DNA of 64,000 nt from Roseiarcus sp963709655 (GTDB taxonomy: Bacteria; Pseudomonadota; Alphaproteobacteria; Rhizobiales; Beijerinckiaceae): NCBI GenBank assembly GCA_963709655.1, contig CAVPXF010000025.1:62001-126000 (forward strand), read 5' to 3'. The position numbers and the translations under genes are program-made. The notes below the pieces were generated by a model. The model searched no databases and was not told where the DNA came from. It worked only from the letters and a program-made list of their open reading frames with translations. Each line of letters starts with the position of its first letter. Position 1 is the stretch's first letter. Shown piece by piece: positions 45,578 to 54,688 of the stretch.

Positions 45578-46996
45578 ATGTTTGCCGCGCCTCGACCGGC
45601 CGGAACGCTTTCCGCCAGTGGCCTGCTCGCCCTCGAGGCCGGCGCGTTGCTCGTGCTCGCCTGGCCGCTGATCCTTGCAAACCTCGCTGTCACCGTGATG
45701 ACGACCACCGACTATGTGATGCTGGGCCTCCTCTCGCCCGGCGCGCTCGCCGCCGGCGCGCTCGGGTTCAATCTCTACCAGCCGATCTTCCTGCTGGGCG
45801 TCGGAGCGGTCGGGGCGTTGTCGCCGATCGCAGCCAAGAAGATTGGCGGGGGAGAGGCGCACGAGGGCGTGAGGCGAGCGACCCATCAGGCGTTTCTCTC
45901 GGCTCTCCTGATCGCGGCCGCCGGATGGCTCCTCTTGTCGCAGACAACGGCGATCCTGACGGCGATCGGCGAGCCGCCCGACCTCGCCCGCGACGCCGGC
46001 CATTACATGCGGGCGTACCAATGGGCGCTCGCGCCCAGTCTCATGTTCTTTGCGGCGCGCTCGGTCTTTGCCGCGCTCGAGCGTCCGCGTCTGCCCCTGC
46101 TCGCCGGGCTCGTGGCGGTCGTCTTCAACGCGCTCGCAAATTACGTCCTTATCTTCGGCAAATTCGGTCTGCCGGCGCTCGGCATCGCCGGCTCGGGCCT
46201 GGCGACCACGCTGTCGCAGACCCTGATGCTCGGGCTGCTCGTCGCCTTCTCCCTGATCGATCCGCGCTTGCGCCGCCTAAGGCTGTTCGCCCCGCCCTGG
46301 CGGCCGGCCCTTGGCGAACTCGCCGCGCTGTGGCGGCTCGGCCTGCCGATCGGCCTGATGATCATGGCGGAGGTCGGGATCTTTTCTGGCGCGAGCCTGG
46401 CGATGGGACTTCTTGGACCTGCCACCCTCGTGGCGCATACGATCGCGCTGCAGATCGCGGGCCTCGCCTTCATGATCCCGCTGGGGCTTGGTCAGGCCGT
46501 GTCGGTCCGGATCGGTCGCGCCTATGGCGCGCATGACCAAAGCGCAATCGCCTGCGCCGGCGAGGCTGCTTTCGGCGTCACGCTCGCCTACGCGCTGCTG
46601 TCGGCCGCGGTGATGATTGCCGCGCCACGGCTGCTCATTTCGCCGTTCCTGGCGGTCGACGCGCCGGAGAACGCCGCGGCGGTCGGAATCGCCGTCACGC
46701 TCCTGCGGGTCGCAGCGATCTTCCAGGTGTTCGACGGCGCCCAGGCGACGCTCGCCAACATGCTGCGCGGCCTGCACGATTCCCGCTGGCCGCTGGTCAT
46801 CGCGCTCGTCGGCTACTGGGGGGTCGGCGCGCCGATCGGCCTCGCGCTCGGCTTTGCGACGCCGCTCGGCGGCGTCGGCGTGTGGATCGGGCTTGCGACC
46901 GGCCTCGCCGTCGTCGCGCTCATGCTCGGCGCGCGCTGGCTCGCCAAGGCGCGGCGCGGCTTCTTCCCGGCCCCGATCGTTCAGGGCGCGAGATAG
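45578..46996 (+). CDS. MATE-family multidrug efflux transporter
   Basis: A 472-residue membrane protein with about 12 hydrophobic helices of the NorM type (LVLAWPLILANLAVTVMTTT, DYVMLGLLSPGALAAGALGF, HTIALQIAGLAFMIPLGLGQ). Residues typical of the cation-binding region are in the first two helices. It exports drugs or metabolites against sodium or protons. ATG 45578 is chosen because upstream sequence is not protein-like. Its last 16 bases overlap the convergent hydrolase gene. Confidence 0.9.
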   Translation: MFAAPRPAGTLSASGLLALEAGALLVLAWPLILANLAVTVMTTTDYVMLGLLSPGALAAGALGFNLYQPIFLLGVGAVGALSPIAAKKIGGGEAHEGVRRATHQAFLSALLIAAAGWLLLSQTTAILTAIGEPPDLARDAGHYMRAYQWALAPSLMFFAARSVFAALERPRLPLLAGLVAVVFNALANYVLIFGKFGLPALGIAGSGLATTLSQTLMLGLLVAFSLIDPRLRRLRLFAPPWRPALGELAALWRLGLPIGLMIMAEVGIFSGASLAMGLLGPATLVAHTIALQIAGLAFMIPLGLGQAVSVRIGRAYGAHDQSAIACAGEAAFGVTLAYALLSAAVMIAAPRLLISPFLAVDAPENAAAVGIAVTLLRVAAIFQVFDGAQATLANMLRGLHDSRWPLVIALVGYWGVGAPIGLALGFATPLGGVGVWIGLATGLAVVALMLGARWLAKARRGFFPAPIVQGAR

Positions 46997-47796
46997 GCGG
47001 TCAAGGCGGAATCGGAGTCCGTCAGTTCGCCGATCACGTCGAAGTGATGGCGCCCGGTCAGGCGCACGCACTTTGCCGCGGCGCCGAGCCCCGCCCAGAT
47101 ATTGGCGATGAGTTCGCTCTGGCGCACGAACTCCGGCCGCTCGTCGGCCCCGACCCAGGCAGTGAGATTGAGCCCCGGGAGCGGGCGCGCCAGCGCCGGG
47201 CTTTCGGCGACGGCCTCCGCCTCGTCGAGGCCGAGCGTCCGGTTCATCCGCGTCCGCATGAGCGGGCGCAGGTCGAAGAGGCCGCTGATCGGCGCGACGC
47301 GAACGAGGCGCGCCCGCTCGGGCGCCGGCAGCGGCCCGTCGAGGCAGGCCATGCGCGCGACCAGGTGGCCGCCGGCCGAGTGGCCGGCGAGCGCGATCGG
47401 CCCGGACGCGCGGCTCGCGGCGTAGGCGATCGCCCGCGCGATCGCCTGGGTGATGTCGCGGATGCGAACCTCGGGAGCGAGCGCATAGCTCGGCACGGCG
47501 ACCGCCCAGCCGCGGCGAACCGGTCCTTCGGCGAGGTGCGACCAGAAGGATTTGTCGAAGCGCATCCAGAAGCCGCCGTGAACGAAGACGACGAGACCCT
47601 TCGGCGGACCGTCCGGGAAGAACAGGTCAAGCCGCTCGCGAGGGCCTTCGCCGTAGGCGCAATCGAGTTTGGCGCGCCCGACCGCCAGCCGCTCGCCCTC
47701 GAAGGTCGCGGCCCGCGCAGCCCACAATTTCGGAAAGACCTCGGCGTCGCCGATGTGTCCCGCGTTGTCGTAGGCGTCGTCCCAGTCGGAGATCAT
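46981..47796 (-). CDS. Alpha/beta hydrolase, kynurenine-formamidase-like
   Basis: A 271-residue alpha/beta hydrolase. It has the oxyanion motif VVFVHGGFWMRFDKS and the nucleophile elbow LAGHSAGGHLVARMA (Ser), with acid and His near the C-terminus (WVGADERPEFVRQS, TGRHHFDVIGEL). The HGGFW motif groups it with N-formylkynurenine formamidases and related esterases. ATG 47796 (MISDWDDAYDNAGHI) is the family start. It may act in tryptophan breakdown, but no kynurenine gene is nearby, so the substrate stays open. Confidence 0.8.
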   Translation of the reverse strand: MISDWDDAYDNAGHIGDAEVFPKLWAARAATFEGERLAVGRAKLDCAYGEGPRERLDLFFPDGPPKGLVVFVHGGFWMRFDKSFWSHLAEGPVRRGWAVAVPSYALAPEVRIRDITQAIARAIAYAASRASGPIALAGHSAGGHLVARMACLDGPLPAPERARLVRVAPISGLFDLRPLMRTRMNRTLGLDEAEAVAESPALARPLPGLNLTAWVGADERPEFVRQSELIANIWAGLGAAAKCVRLTGRHHFDVIGELTDSDSALTAYLAP

Positions 47797-47844
47797 GCGC
47801 GCCTCCTGTTTGGCCGTCCACAGCCGGGCTGCCAAATTCCCCCG

Positions 47845-47968
47845 CCGTCATTGCGAGCCGAAGGCGAAGCAATCCATGCCGCAGGGCGCGGCGGCGGCAT
47901 GGATTGCTTCGTCCCCCCGGCCTCTTCGACTGGCTCTTCGACCCGGGGGTCGCTCCTCGCGATGACGG
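47845..47968. repeat. Palindromic GTCATTGCGAG-type intergenic repeat
   Basis: CCGTCATTGCGAGCC...GAAGCAATCCATGCCG at the left pairs with CGGCATGGATTGCTTCG...CTCGCGATGACGG at the right. The element is 124 bp and could fold into one long hairpin. This is a widespread Hyphomicrobiales intergenic element, and a half copy lies near 15880. The rest of 47797-48142 shows no gene. Confidence 0.8.
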
Positions 47969-48142
47969 TCGCGGGCCGGCTTTGGAGTTCCATTGCGCCG
48001 CCATTGTGCCGGAGTTTGCTGACGTCCGCACGCGCCCGTTTGGCCGGCGCGGGCGACTTTGACGGCGGCGGGGCCGGCGCGCAAGAATAAGCGGCGGAAG
48101 CAGGCCGGGATCAGACCCGCCCACGCGCGGAGAGGCGCCCCC

Positions 48143-49135
48143 ATGGCCCCCATGTCGCAATCGCCCGAAACCCTGTTCGTCGACGTCGACACCGGCATCG
48201 ACGACGCCTTCGCCCTCCTCTACGCCTGCGCGGAGACGGGCGCGCACCTTCTCCGCGTCTCGACCGTCGTCGGCAATGTGAGTCTCGCCAACGCGACCCG
48301 CAACACCCGCGCCGTGCTCGCGCTCGCCGGCCGCGCGGACATTCCGGTGTCGCCGGGCGCCGCGTTCCCGCTCGCGCCCGAGCCGAACGACGCGCGCGCG
48401 GTTCACGGCGCGACGGGGCTCGGGCATGCGATCCTGCCCGACCCGCCAGAGCCGGCTGAGGCCTCCCATGCGGTCGACGCGATTGTCGCTGCGGCGCGCG
48501 CGCATGCCGGACGGCTCGTTCTCATCGCCACCGGGCCCTTGACCAACATCGCGCTCGCGGCGATGCGCGAGCCCGAGCTGCCGCGCCTCGTCAAGCGCTT
48601 CGTCATCATGGGCGGCGCCTACACGGTTCAGGGCAACGTGACGCCGAGCGCGGAGTTCAACATCTGGCACGATCCGGAGGCGGCGCGGATCGTGTTCCGC
48701 GCCTTCGGCGGACCGGGCGGCGCGCTGATCGTCGCGATCGGCCTCGACGTGACCCACAAGGTCACGATCGACGGCGCCGACCTCGAGGCGCTAGCCGTTC
48801 GCTGCGGCGACAGCGCCCGCGCCAAAGCCTTGACGGCCTTCCTCGCCAACTCGGCGCGATTCTATTTCGAGCGGATGGAAGGGCGGACGGGGCGGCGGTT
48901 TTTGATCATGCACGACCCGCTCGCCGTCGCCGTCGCGCTCGATCCGACGCTGGTCGAGACGCGCCGCGCCGCTGTCGACGTCGAGACCGCGGGGCGCCTG
49001 ACCACGGGGGCGACCGTGGTCGACTGGGACGGCCGCTGGGGGCGGCTCGCCAACACCGAGGTCGCGGTCGCGGTCGACGCCGAGCGGTTCCGGGCGCGGT
49101 TCTTCGACGCGATGGCGAGGCTGGCGAAGACGTGA
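48143..49135 (+). CDS. Inosine-uridine preferring nucleoside hydrolase
   Basis: A 330-residue nucleoside hydrolase. The calcium-binding Asp cluster is at the N-terminus (LFVDVDTGIDDAFALL), the ribose-binding segment is VIMGGAYTVQGNVTPSAEFN, and the C-terminal metal Asp is in MHDPLAVAVALDP. It hydrolyses nucleosides to base and ribose for salvage. ATG 48143 is used; a second ATG three codons later is equally possible. The gene is monocistronic and intact. Confidence 0.92.
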   Translation: MAPMSQSPETLFVDVDTGIDDAFALLYACAETGAHLLRVSTVVGNVSLANATRNTRAVLALAGRADIPVSPGAAFPLAPEPNDARAVHGATGLGHAILPDPPEPAEASHAVDAIVAAARAHAGRLVLIATGPLTNIALAAMREPELPRLVKRFVIMGGAYTVQGNVTPSAEFNIWHDPEAARIVFRAFGGPGGALIVAIGLDVTHKVTIDGADLEALAVRCGDSARAKALTAFLANSARFYFERMEGRTGRRFLIMHDPLAVAVALDPTLVETRRAAVDVETAGRLTTGATVVDWDGRWGRLANTEVAVAVDAERFRARFFDAMARLAKT

Positions 49136-49491
49136 GCGGCGGCGCCCTGCAGACGCGATCCATAGCCCGTCGACAGACGGGCGTTCTTCCGAACGCCCTA
49201 TGGACCGCGTCCCGCGCTCGAGCCGAGCGCGGCTACAAGGCGCCCCGGTTCGATGACCAGGCCGACCGCGCTGCTGATCAAATCTGCGGCGGCCGGAGTC
49301 CGCTGGGGGCCGAACAGGCGGGCGACGCTGGACGCCCAGGCCCCGGCGCCCCAACCTTCGCGTAACCCTTTGAAAACATTGAGTCATGGAGGGCAGAGTC
49401 GTCGGCTTCACCCCTTAAGCCATTGAAATAGCTGGGAGTTGGTCCGAACATCGCGGTCCGCGAACCAGGCGGGCGTGGCGACAATTGCGGG
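49136..49491. other. Intergenic region with palindromes, no gene
   Basis: The first part (49147-49245) holds nested hairpins built on GACGCGATCCATAGCCCGTC and its counterpart CTATGGACCGCGTC, then GCGCGGCTACAAGG, akin to the hairpins of the 50-bp tandem array. A CCTTTGAAAACATTGAG-type dispersed element is near 49371. No coding frame is convincing. Confidence 0.5.
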
Positions 49492-50388
49492 TCAGGGCCG
49501 AGGGTAAGGGGGCGGCAGCGCCAGTCCCATCTCGGCCATCACGATTCGCGCGAGGTCTGGCCGGTCGGTGCAGAGGCCCTCGACGCCCCAGGAGATCAGC
49601 TGGGCCATCACATCCGGTTCGTTGACCGTCCAGGGAACGACGCGGAGCCCCAGCCCGTGGGCCTCGGCGACGAGGTCCGGGTCGAGCTCGCGGAAATCGG
49701 GCGCCCATGCCTGGCGCCGGCCACTCCTGCCGCCGCCACCGTCGCCGGGACCGAAAGGCTGGATTGAGCGACCACGCCCCGCCATGTCGGGTTGGCCGTC
49801 TCGGGCGCGGTCAGCCAGCCGAGCGGGACTCGAGGCCAGCGGTCACGCAGATGACAGAGGCCGCGCCAGTCGAACGAGCGGACGCCCAGGCGATCGAGCG
49901 CGCCGAGCCGGCCCGCCAGCGCAATGACCGCGTCCGCCATCTCGGCCGGCGGCGGAACTCCATTCAGGGTGGAGCGGATCGGTCTTGAGCTCGACGTCGA
50001 CGGCGACGCCCGAGGGAGCGAGCGCTTCGAGCGCCGACTCGAGTGTCGGAATGCCCGCCGTCGCGAAGGCGCGCTGCAGCGGATGGGCGCGGGCGGCCGC
50101 GCCGCCGGGCCGCGCCTCGCCGACGTCGTAGGTTTCGAGTTCGGCGAGCCGGAGCCTACGCACCGCGGGCCCGGCGGCCGGGAGCCATGCGCCGCCAGGC
50201 CCGCGCGTGAGATCGGGGTTCAGGACCGGATCATGGGTCACGACCAGGACGTCGTCCGCCGTCATCGCCACGTCGAGCTCGACGCTCGTCACGCCGACCG
50301 CGAGCACGCCGCAAAACCCTTCGACCGTGTTCTCTGGAAAGAGCCCGCGCGCCCCGCGATGGCCCTGCAGTTCGAAGGGACGGCTCAT
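49492..50388 (-). CDS. Glycerophosphodiester phosphodiesterase, two frame breaks
   Basis: A GDPD-family enzyme of about 298 residues that splits glycerophosphodiesters into glycerol-3-phosphate and an alcohol. The N-terminal GHRGARGLFPENTVEGF, followed by ELDVAMTADDVLVVTHDPVL, holds the catalytic His/Arg/Glu set, and ELKTDPLHPEW is the next conserved strand. Frame changes near 49962 and 49727 interrupt it; the end (TVNEPDVMAQLISWGVEGLC) is typical. The motifs are intact, so the breaks probably reflect sequence error. No signal peptide is visible, suggesting a cytoplasmic UgpQ-like role. Confidence 0.82.
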
Positions 50389-50458
50389 CGGTGGAAATCC
50401 GGGTCAAGCGGGCCGGCGGCCCGGTCTGAAGGGTGATGACTTAGGGTTGCGCCAGCAA

Positions 50459-50558
50459 ACCCTCACCCTGCCGCTTCGCGGCTTCCCTCTCCCGGTGGGA
50501 GAGGGGGTCCCCTTCCCCCTCAGGGGGAAGTTGGCCGCGCGAGCGGCCGGATGAGGGC
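50459..50558. repeat. Intergenic palindromic repeat, second close copy
   Basis: It starts CCCTCACCCTGCCGCTTCG and ends GAGCGGCCGGATGAGGG, matching 37088-37196 closely, including the CTTCCCTCTCCCGGTGGGAG hairpin. It sits downstream of the lyxose isomerase gene and upstream of the phosphodiesterase gene on the minus strand. Confidence 0.75.
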
Positions 50559-50579
50559 CTGGCGCGATTCGGTCAGAAT

Positions 50580-51266
50580 TCATCCCGCTTGGAGCCAACT
50601 ATAGTCCCTGACCGTCACGCGCCGCGCCGGCGCGTCCTCCACGATCGGACCGGGCGGCGCGAGCCCAGGGACGAAATAGTTGTCGGTCGAGTCGTCGTTG
50701 GCGAGCGACACTTCGCCGGCGAGCGCCGTCCCGCCCTCGGCCCAGAAGGCGTGCGCGACATAGGGCTCGAGCGTCAGGCTCTCCCCCGGTTCGAGCCGCA
50801 CCTGGTCGCCGGGGCCAAGGTCGAGCACGCTGACGTCCTTGAGAACGTGGAAGCGGTCCTTCGTCGGCTCGCCCTGCCCGTTCACCCGGAAGAGCTCGAC
50901 CACGAACCGCGCCCCGCCCCGGTTCACGATGTCCTCGGTCTTGACCACATGGTAATGGTGCGGGGCCCTCTGCCCGTCGAGGCTCATGATCGCCTTTTCC
51001 GCGTAAAGGCGGCCGCGCTTCGTCGCGAGGTCCCGCCAGTCGCCCATCCGCAGGGTGAAAAGCGTCAACCCGTCGGTCGCGAAGGCGCCTGGCCGGAATT
51101 CCACCACGTTCCAGCCGAGGCCGCGCGCAGCGATGAAGGCGGCGGAGTCGGGGTCGGCCAGAAACTCGGCCTTCCCCCAATGGGCGAAACCGGGGAGCAC
51201 AACGCCCAGTCGGTCGCACAGGGCCTGCATCTCGTCGATGCGGGCGTCCACGAATGAGCGTTTCAT
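50580..51266 (-). CDS. D-lyxose isomerase family protein (cupin)
   Basis: A 228-residue cupin-fold isomerase of the D-lyxose ketol-isomerase family, which interconverts D-lyxose and D-xylulose and, in some members, D-mannose and D-fructose. Metal ligands are in APHHYHVVKTEDIVNRG (two His and Glu) and in YVAHAFWAEG (His). The start ATG 51266 follows GGAGGGGACG. No pentose kinase or transporter is adjacent, so its physiological role here is unclear. It may be cotranscribed with the pyrophosphatase gene 32 bp upstream. Confidence 0.85.
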   Translation of the reverse strand: MKRSFVDARIDEMQALCDRLGVVLPGFAHWGKAEFLADPDSAAFIAARGLGWNVVEFRPGAFATDGLTLFTLRMGDWRDLATKRGRLYAEKAIMSLDGQRAPHHYHVVKTEDIVNRGGARFVVELFRVNGQGEPTKDRFHVLKDVSVLDLGPGDQVRLEPGESLTLEPYVAHAFWAEGGTALAGEVSLANDDSTDNYFVPGLAPPGPIVEDAPARRVTVRDYSWLQAG

Positions 51267-51298
51267 CGTCCCCCTCCAAGCCCAAGTCGGCTTCGCGC

Positions 51299-51835
51299 TC
51301 AGCCCTTGGCTTTTTTCGCCCGCTCGACGCCTTCGACCACCAGCTTGCGCGCCTCTTCGGCGTCGCCCCAGCGGATGATCTTGACCCACTTGTTCGGCTC
51401 GAGATCCTTGTAGTGGGCGAAGAAGTGCTCGATCTGATGAACGGTGATCTCCGGCAGATCGGAATAATTGTGAATGCCCGCATAGCGCTTGGTCAGCTTC
51501 TCCGACGGCACCGCAATCAGCTTCTCGTCGCCGCCGCCTTCGTCCTCCATGATGAGCACGCCGACGATCCGGCAGCTGATGATCGCGCCCGGCACGATGG
51601 CGCGGGTGTTGGCGACGATCACGTCGCACGGATCGCCGTCGTCCGACAGCGTGTGGGGAATGAAACCGTAATTGCCGGGATAGCGCATGGACGTATAGAG
51701 GAACCGGTCGACGACCAGCGCGCCGCTCGCCTTGTCCATCTCGTATTTGATCGGCTCGCCGCCGATCGGCACTTCGATCACGACGTTGACGTCATGGGGG
51801 GCGTTCTTGCCGATCGTGACAGCGTTCAGATTCAA
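51299..51835 (-). CDS. ppa: Inorganic pyrophosphatase (family I)
   Basis: A 178-residue soluble pyrophosphatase. The signature DDGDPCDVIVANTR carries the three metal-binding Asp residues, and KYEMDKASGALVVDRFLYTS is the conserved N-terminal segment. It hydrolyses pyrophosphate from biosynthetic reactions in the cytoplasm, working as a hexamer in bacteria. The gene is intact and of standard length. Its ATG 51835 is preceded by a GGAGCAACGCC region. Confidence 0.97.
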   Translation of the reverse strand: MNLNAVTIGKNAPHDVNVVIEVPIGGEPIKYEMDKASGALVVDRFLYTSMRYPGNYGFIPHTLSDDGDPCDVIVANTRAIVPGAIISCRIVGVLIMEDEGGGDEKLIAVPSEKLTKRYAGIHNYSDLPEITVHQIEHFFAHYKDLEPNKWVKIIRWGDAEEARKLVVEGVERAKKAKG

Positions 51836-51923
51836 GGGCGTTGCTCCAGGGTGGCGCCGCTCTCTATTTAAAGACCCGACGTGCGGTCTGCGGCGCCGGG
51901 CGGCTTATAGCGGCGAAGCCGCC

Positions 51924-52430
51924 TCAACCAAAGCCGAAAGCGACCCGTTCGCGCTCCTGACCGCCAAAAGTCTCATGCGCGCGCCGCACCACTCGACCGC
52001 CGAGCTGGCTGTAGAAGCCGACCGCCCGCTCGTTGTCGGCTAGCGCCCAGACGACGAACGACCCGTAGCCGTGGCCCTCGAGGTCCTTGCGCGCGGCCGC
52101 GAACATGCGCCGGCCGAAGCCGCAGCCCTGACATTCGGGCGAAAGGTAGAGCTCGAAGATCTCCCCGCCGTAGCCGAGCGCCGGCACCCGGTTGCGTCCG
52201 TAACTGACGTAGCCGACGACGGAATCGCCGTATTCGAGCACAAGCAACGGGGTCCGCCGGGAAATCGCCATCCGCCACCACGTCGGACCCCGGCGCGCGA
52301 TCATGCGCTCGAGCTCGCGGCCGGGAATGACGCCGCGATAGGCTTCGCGCCACGCCTCGTCGTGCACCGCGGCGATGTCGCCCTCGTCGCCGAGCCGCGC
52401 CGGGCGGATGGAGATGACCGTCTCGACCAT
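51924..52430 (-). CDS. GNAT-family N-acetyltransferase
   Basis: A 168-residue acetyltransferase. The acetyl-CoA-binding motif A is ELYLSPECQGCGFGRRMFAA, and the C-terminal part (WALADNERAVGFYSQLGGRV) is typical of the RimI-like group. The N-terminus (VISIRPARLGDEGDIAAVHD) is a classic GNAT start. The substrate cannot be predicted. It stands between the pyrophosphatase gene and a divergent DUF3108 gene. Confidence 0.88.
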   Translation of the reverse strand: MVETVISIRPARLGDEGDIAAVHDEAWREAYRGVIPGRELERMIARRGPTWWRMAISRRTPLLVLEYGDSVVGYVSYGRNRVPALGYGGEIFELYLSPECQGCGFGRRMFAAARKDLEGHGYGSFVVWALADNERAVGFYSQLGGRVVRRAHETFGGQERERVAFGFG

Positions 52431-52598
52431 GCCAGGATGTTAAGTCCGGCTGCGAGGTCGCCGCAAGGTCTTGACACGCGGGCCCCGTGACTTTTTTGGC
52501 TCGCCGCGAGTTTCCTTGGCGCCGGCGCAATGACGCCGGATTTTGTGCTTAATCGCGAGGGGAAGCTTTGAGCGATTCGGAACCGGAGCCATGACGTG

Positions 52599-53402
52599 AT
52601 GTCGCCGCCATCGATAGGGTTGGGCCTCGGCCTCTTCATGGCGGCCGCGGCGCTGGTTTCTCCGCCGGCCGAAGCCGACATGCTGCACGCCACCTACCGC
52701 GTGTCGCTGATCGGCCTGCCGATCGGCCAGGCCGTTCTCGACGCGAAGCTCTCCCCCACGAGCTATGCGATCCGCGCCGACGCCAGGCTCACCGGCCTTG
52801 CGCGCCTGCTGGCCAACGCGCGCGGCGCTTCGACCGGGAACGGCGCGATCGTCCAGGGCCGTATTTCGCCCGCGACCTTCGCCACCACCGCCGCCAGTTC
52901 GCAAATGACGCGCACGATCCGCATGGCGCTCTCCGGCAACACCGTCACCGGCATCGATATCGCTCCGCCGTTCGACGAGAAGCCGGACCGCATTCCGCTC
53001 GGTCCGCACGACGAGCAGAACATCGTCGATCCGGTCGGCGCGGTGGTGATTCCCGCCCCTGCCTCCGGCGCCATGGCGCCGTCCGAAGCCTGCAATCGCA
53101 AGATCCCGATCTTCGACGGCTACACCCGGTTCGACATCGACCTCACTTATGTCGGCGAACGCGACGCCAAGGCGAAGGGCTACGATGGGCCGGTCGTGGT
53201 CTGCGCCGCTCGCTACGTGCCGATCTCGGGCCACAGTCCGAACCGCCCGGCCACCAAGTTCATGGCCGCGAACAAGGACCTCGAGGTCTGGCTGGCGCCG
53301 ATCGAAGCCGACCACGTCTGGATGCCGTTCCGCGTCTCGGTGCGCACCATGATCGGAACGACGGTGGTCGAGGCGCAGGAATTCCGGGTGAACCCGAACT
53401 AG
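52599..53402 (+). CDS. DUF3108 periplasmic protein
   Basis: A 267-residue protein with a signal peptide (LGLFMAAAALVSPPAEAD) and a beta-rich mature part typical of DUF3108 (YRVSLIGLPIGQAVLDAKLS at the N-terminus). Two Cys residues (EACNRK and VVCAAR) could form a disulfide. Function unknown; such proteins are exported to the periplasm. The ATG at 52599 and the GTG at 52596 are both possible. Its last bases overlap the stop of the convergent AraC gene by 4 bp. Confidence 0.8.
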   Translation: MSPPSIGLGLGLFMAAAALVSPPAEADMLHATYRVSLIGLPIGQAVLDAKLSPTSYAIRADARLTGLARLLANARGASTGNGAIVQGRISPATFATTAASSQMTRTIRMALSGNTVTGIDIAPPFDEKPDRIPLGPHDEQNIVDPVGAVVIPAPASGAMAPSEACNRKIPIFDGYTRFDIDLTYVGERDAKAKGYDGPVVVCAARYVPISGHSPNRPATKFMAANKDLEVWLAPIEADHVWMPFRVSVRTMIGTTVVEAQEFRVNPN

Positions 53403-54346
53403 CGGCGACCGGTCTCGTCGGAGCGAGCAGATCCGGATCCTCCGCGGCGCCACTGGCGAGCGCTGACATCGAAGCGCTCGCGGAACGCGCGGCTGAAGTG
53501 CGACATGTCGTTAAACCCCCAAGACAGCGCGATATCGGTGATCGAGCGGCGAGCGAAAGCGACGTTTCGCAGGTCGCTCGCCGCCCGATCCAGACGTTGC
53601 GCCAGAACCCAGCGGGTCGGGGTCGCGCCGTCCATCTGGAAGGCGCGCTGAAGGCTCCTGACTGATAGGCCCTCGCTCGCCGCAATATCCCCGACGTCGA
53701 GCTCGGGGTCGCGCAGGCCGCCGAGCATGCGTTGTTGAATCCGCTCGAGCCTTGTCCGATTCTCGGGATCTTCTCCCTCGTGAGCCAGATGGATCGCCGT
53801 CGCGAACACATCGGCGGCGGCGCCCTCGAAACATTCCAGGCATTCGTCGCTGAGGCTCGACGCTGCATCCGCAAGTTGCCGGGCGAAGCCGACCGCCACC
53901 GAGCCGGGCCCTCGCCGCCCTTCGTAGCTGCGCGCCGTCGCTCGCCCTAACAGCGGCAAGCGCGAAGCGAAGTGATGGCGCGGCAAGCGGAGGATGAGTT
54001 GCTCAAACGGGCCGTCGAACGCCAACCGATACGGACGCGTCGTTTCGTAGATTCCAAAGTCGCCAATCTCCATTCGAGCGCGCCTGTCATCCTGCTCGAC
54101 AAACCCGTGCCCGGAAAGCTGCACCGCGACCAACACCAGATCCTGGGGGTCCGAGCGCAGGTGCGAGGGCGTGCGCTCGGTGACTTGGCGCGTGGACATG
54201 ACCCGAGAGAGCCTGTTGCTTGCCGGGTTCATGCGCTCGACACGGCCGTAGAATTCGCTGTCGTCCGAATGACTTTCGAGACGAACGAACGTGGACCAGA
54301 GCTGGTCGCGCCATTCCTGCCAAAGGGAGAGCGTCTGGCGGTCCAT
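53399..54346 (-). CDS. AraC-family transcriptional regulator of the nitrilase-aldoxime genes
   Basis: A 315-residue regulator. The N-terminal part (ARMEIGDFGIYETTRPYRLA) is the cupin-like AraC-binding domain of the NitR type, and the C-terminal part carries two helix-turn-helix motifs (VGDIAASEGLSVRSLQRAFQ and ITDIALSWGFNDMSHFSRAF). ATG 54346 follows GGTGGAGGCCGC. It is divergent from the nitrilase gene, a standard arrangement for control of aldoxime/nitrile metabolism. The inducer is probably an aldoxime or nitrile. Confidence 0.88.
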   Translation of the reverse strand: MDRQTLSLWQEWRDQLWSTFVRLESHSDDSEFYGRVERMNPASNRLSRVMSTRQVTERTPSHLRSDPQDLVLVAVQLSGHGFVEQDDRRARMEIGDFGIYETTRPYRLAFDGPFEQLILRLPRHHFASRLPLLGRATARSYEGRRGPGSVAVGFARQLADAASSLSDECLECFEGAAADVFATAIHLAHEGEDPENRTRLERIQQRMLGGLRDPELDVGDIAASEGLSVRSLQRAFQMDGATPTRWVLAQRLDRAASDLRNVAFARRSITDIALSWGFNDMSHFSRAFRERFDVSARQWRRGGSGSARSDETGRR

Positions 54347-54688
54347 GCGGCCTCCACCCATCAACCGAGGAGTGAGACGGCGCGGCGATGGAGTCAAGTC
54401 TACCAACGCTTTCAAGACCGTAGGTTGGCGGCCGACGTCAGTCGGCGCGGCGCCCCTTGGCTCGGAAATGGCGCGCTCGGGCGCAAGACAGCGAAGGACC
54501 GCGGAAGAATGCACGTGCGCAGACCTCAAAAAGCCGCCGCCGAGACTGGCGGCGCGTCCTTGTCGCATCCAGTCAATTTTTCTTGCGCGGCGCGCCAAGA
54601 CGGCTCGCCGCCATCGGGCCAAGGTGAGGTTCGAAGACCGCATTCCCCCGCAACGGCGGGGACAGACAAAGGAACCGGAGGTTTGGAT
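54347..54688. promoter_or_regulatory. Divergent control region, araC-type gene and nitrilase gene
   Basis: The 342-bp gap contains no gene. It must hold both promoters. I see no clear -35/-10 pair on either strand. AraC-type direct repeats are not obvious, so the binding site is left undefined. GGAACCGGAGG at about 54671 serves as ribosome site for the nitrilase. Confidence 0.4.
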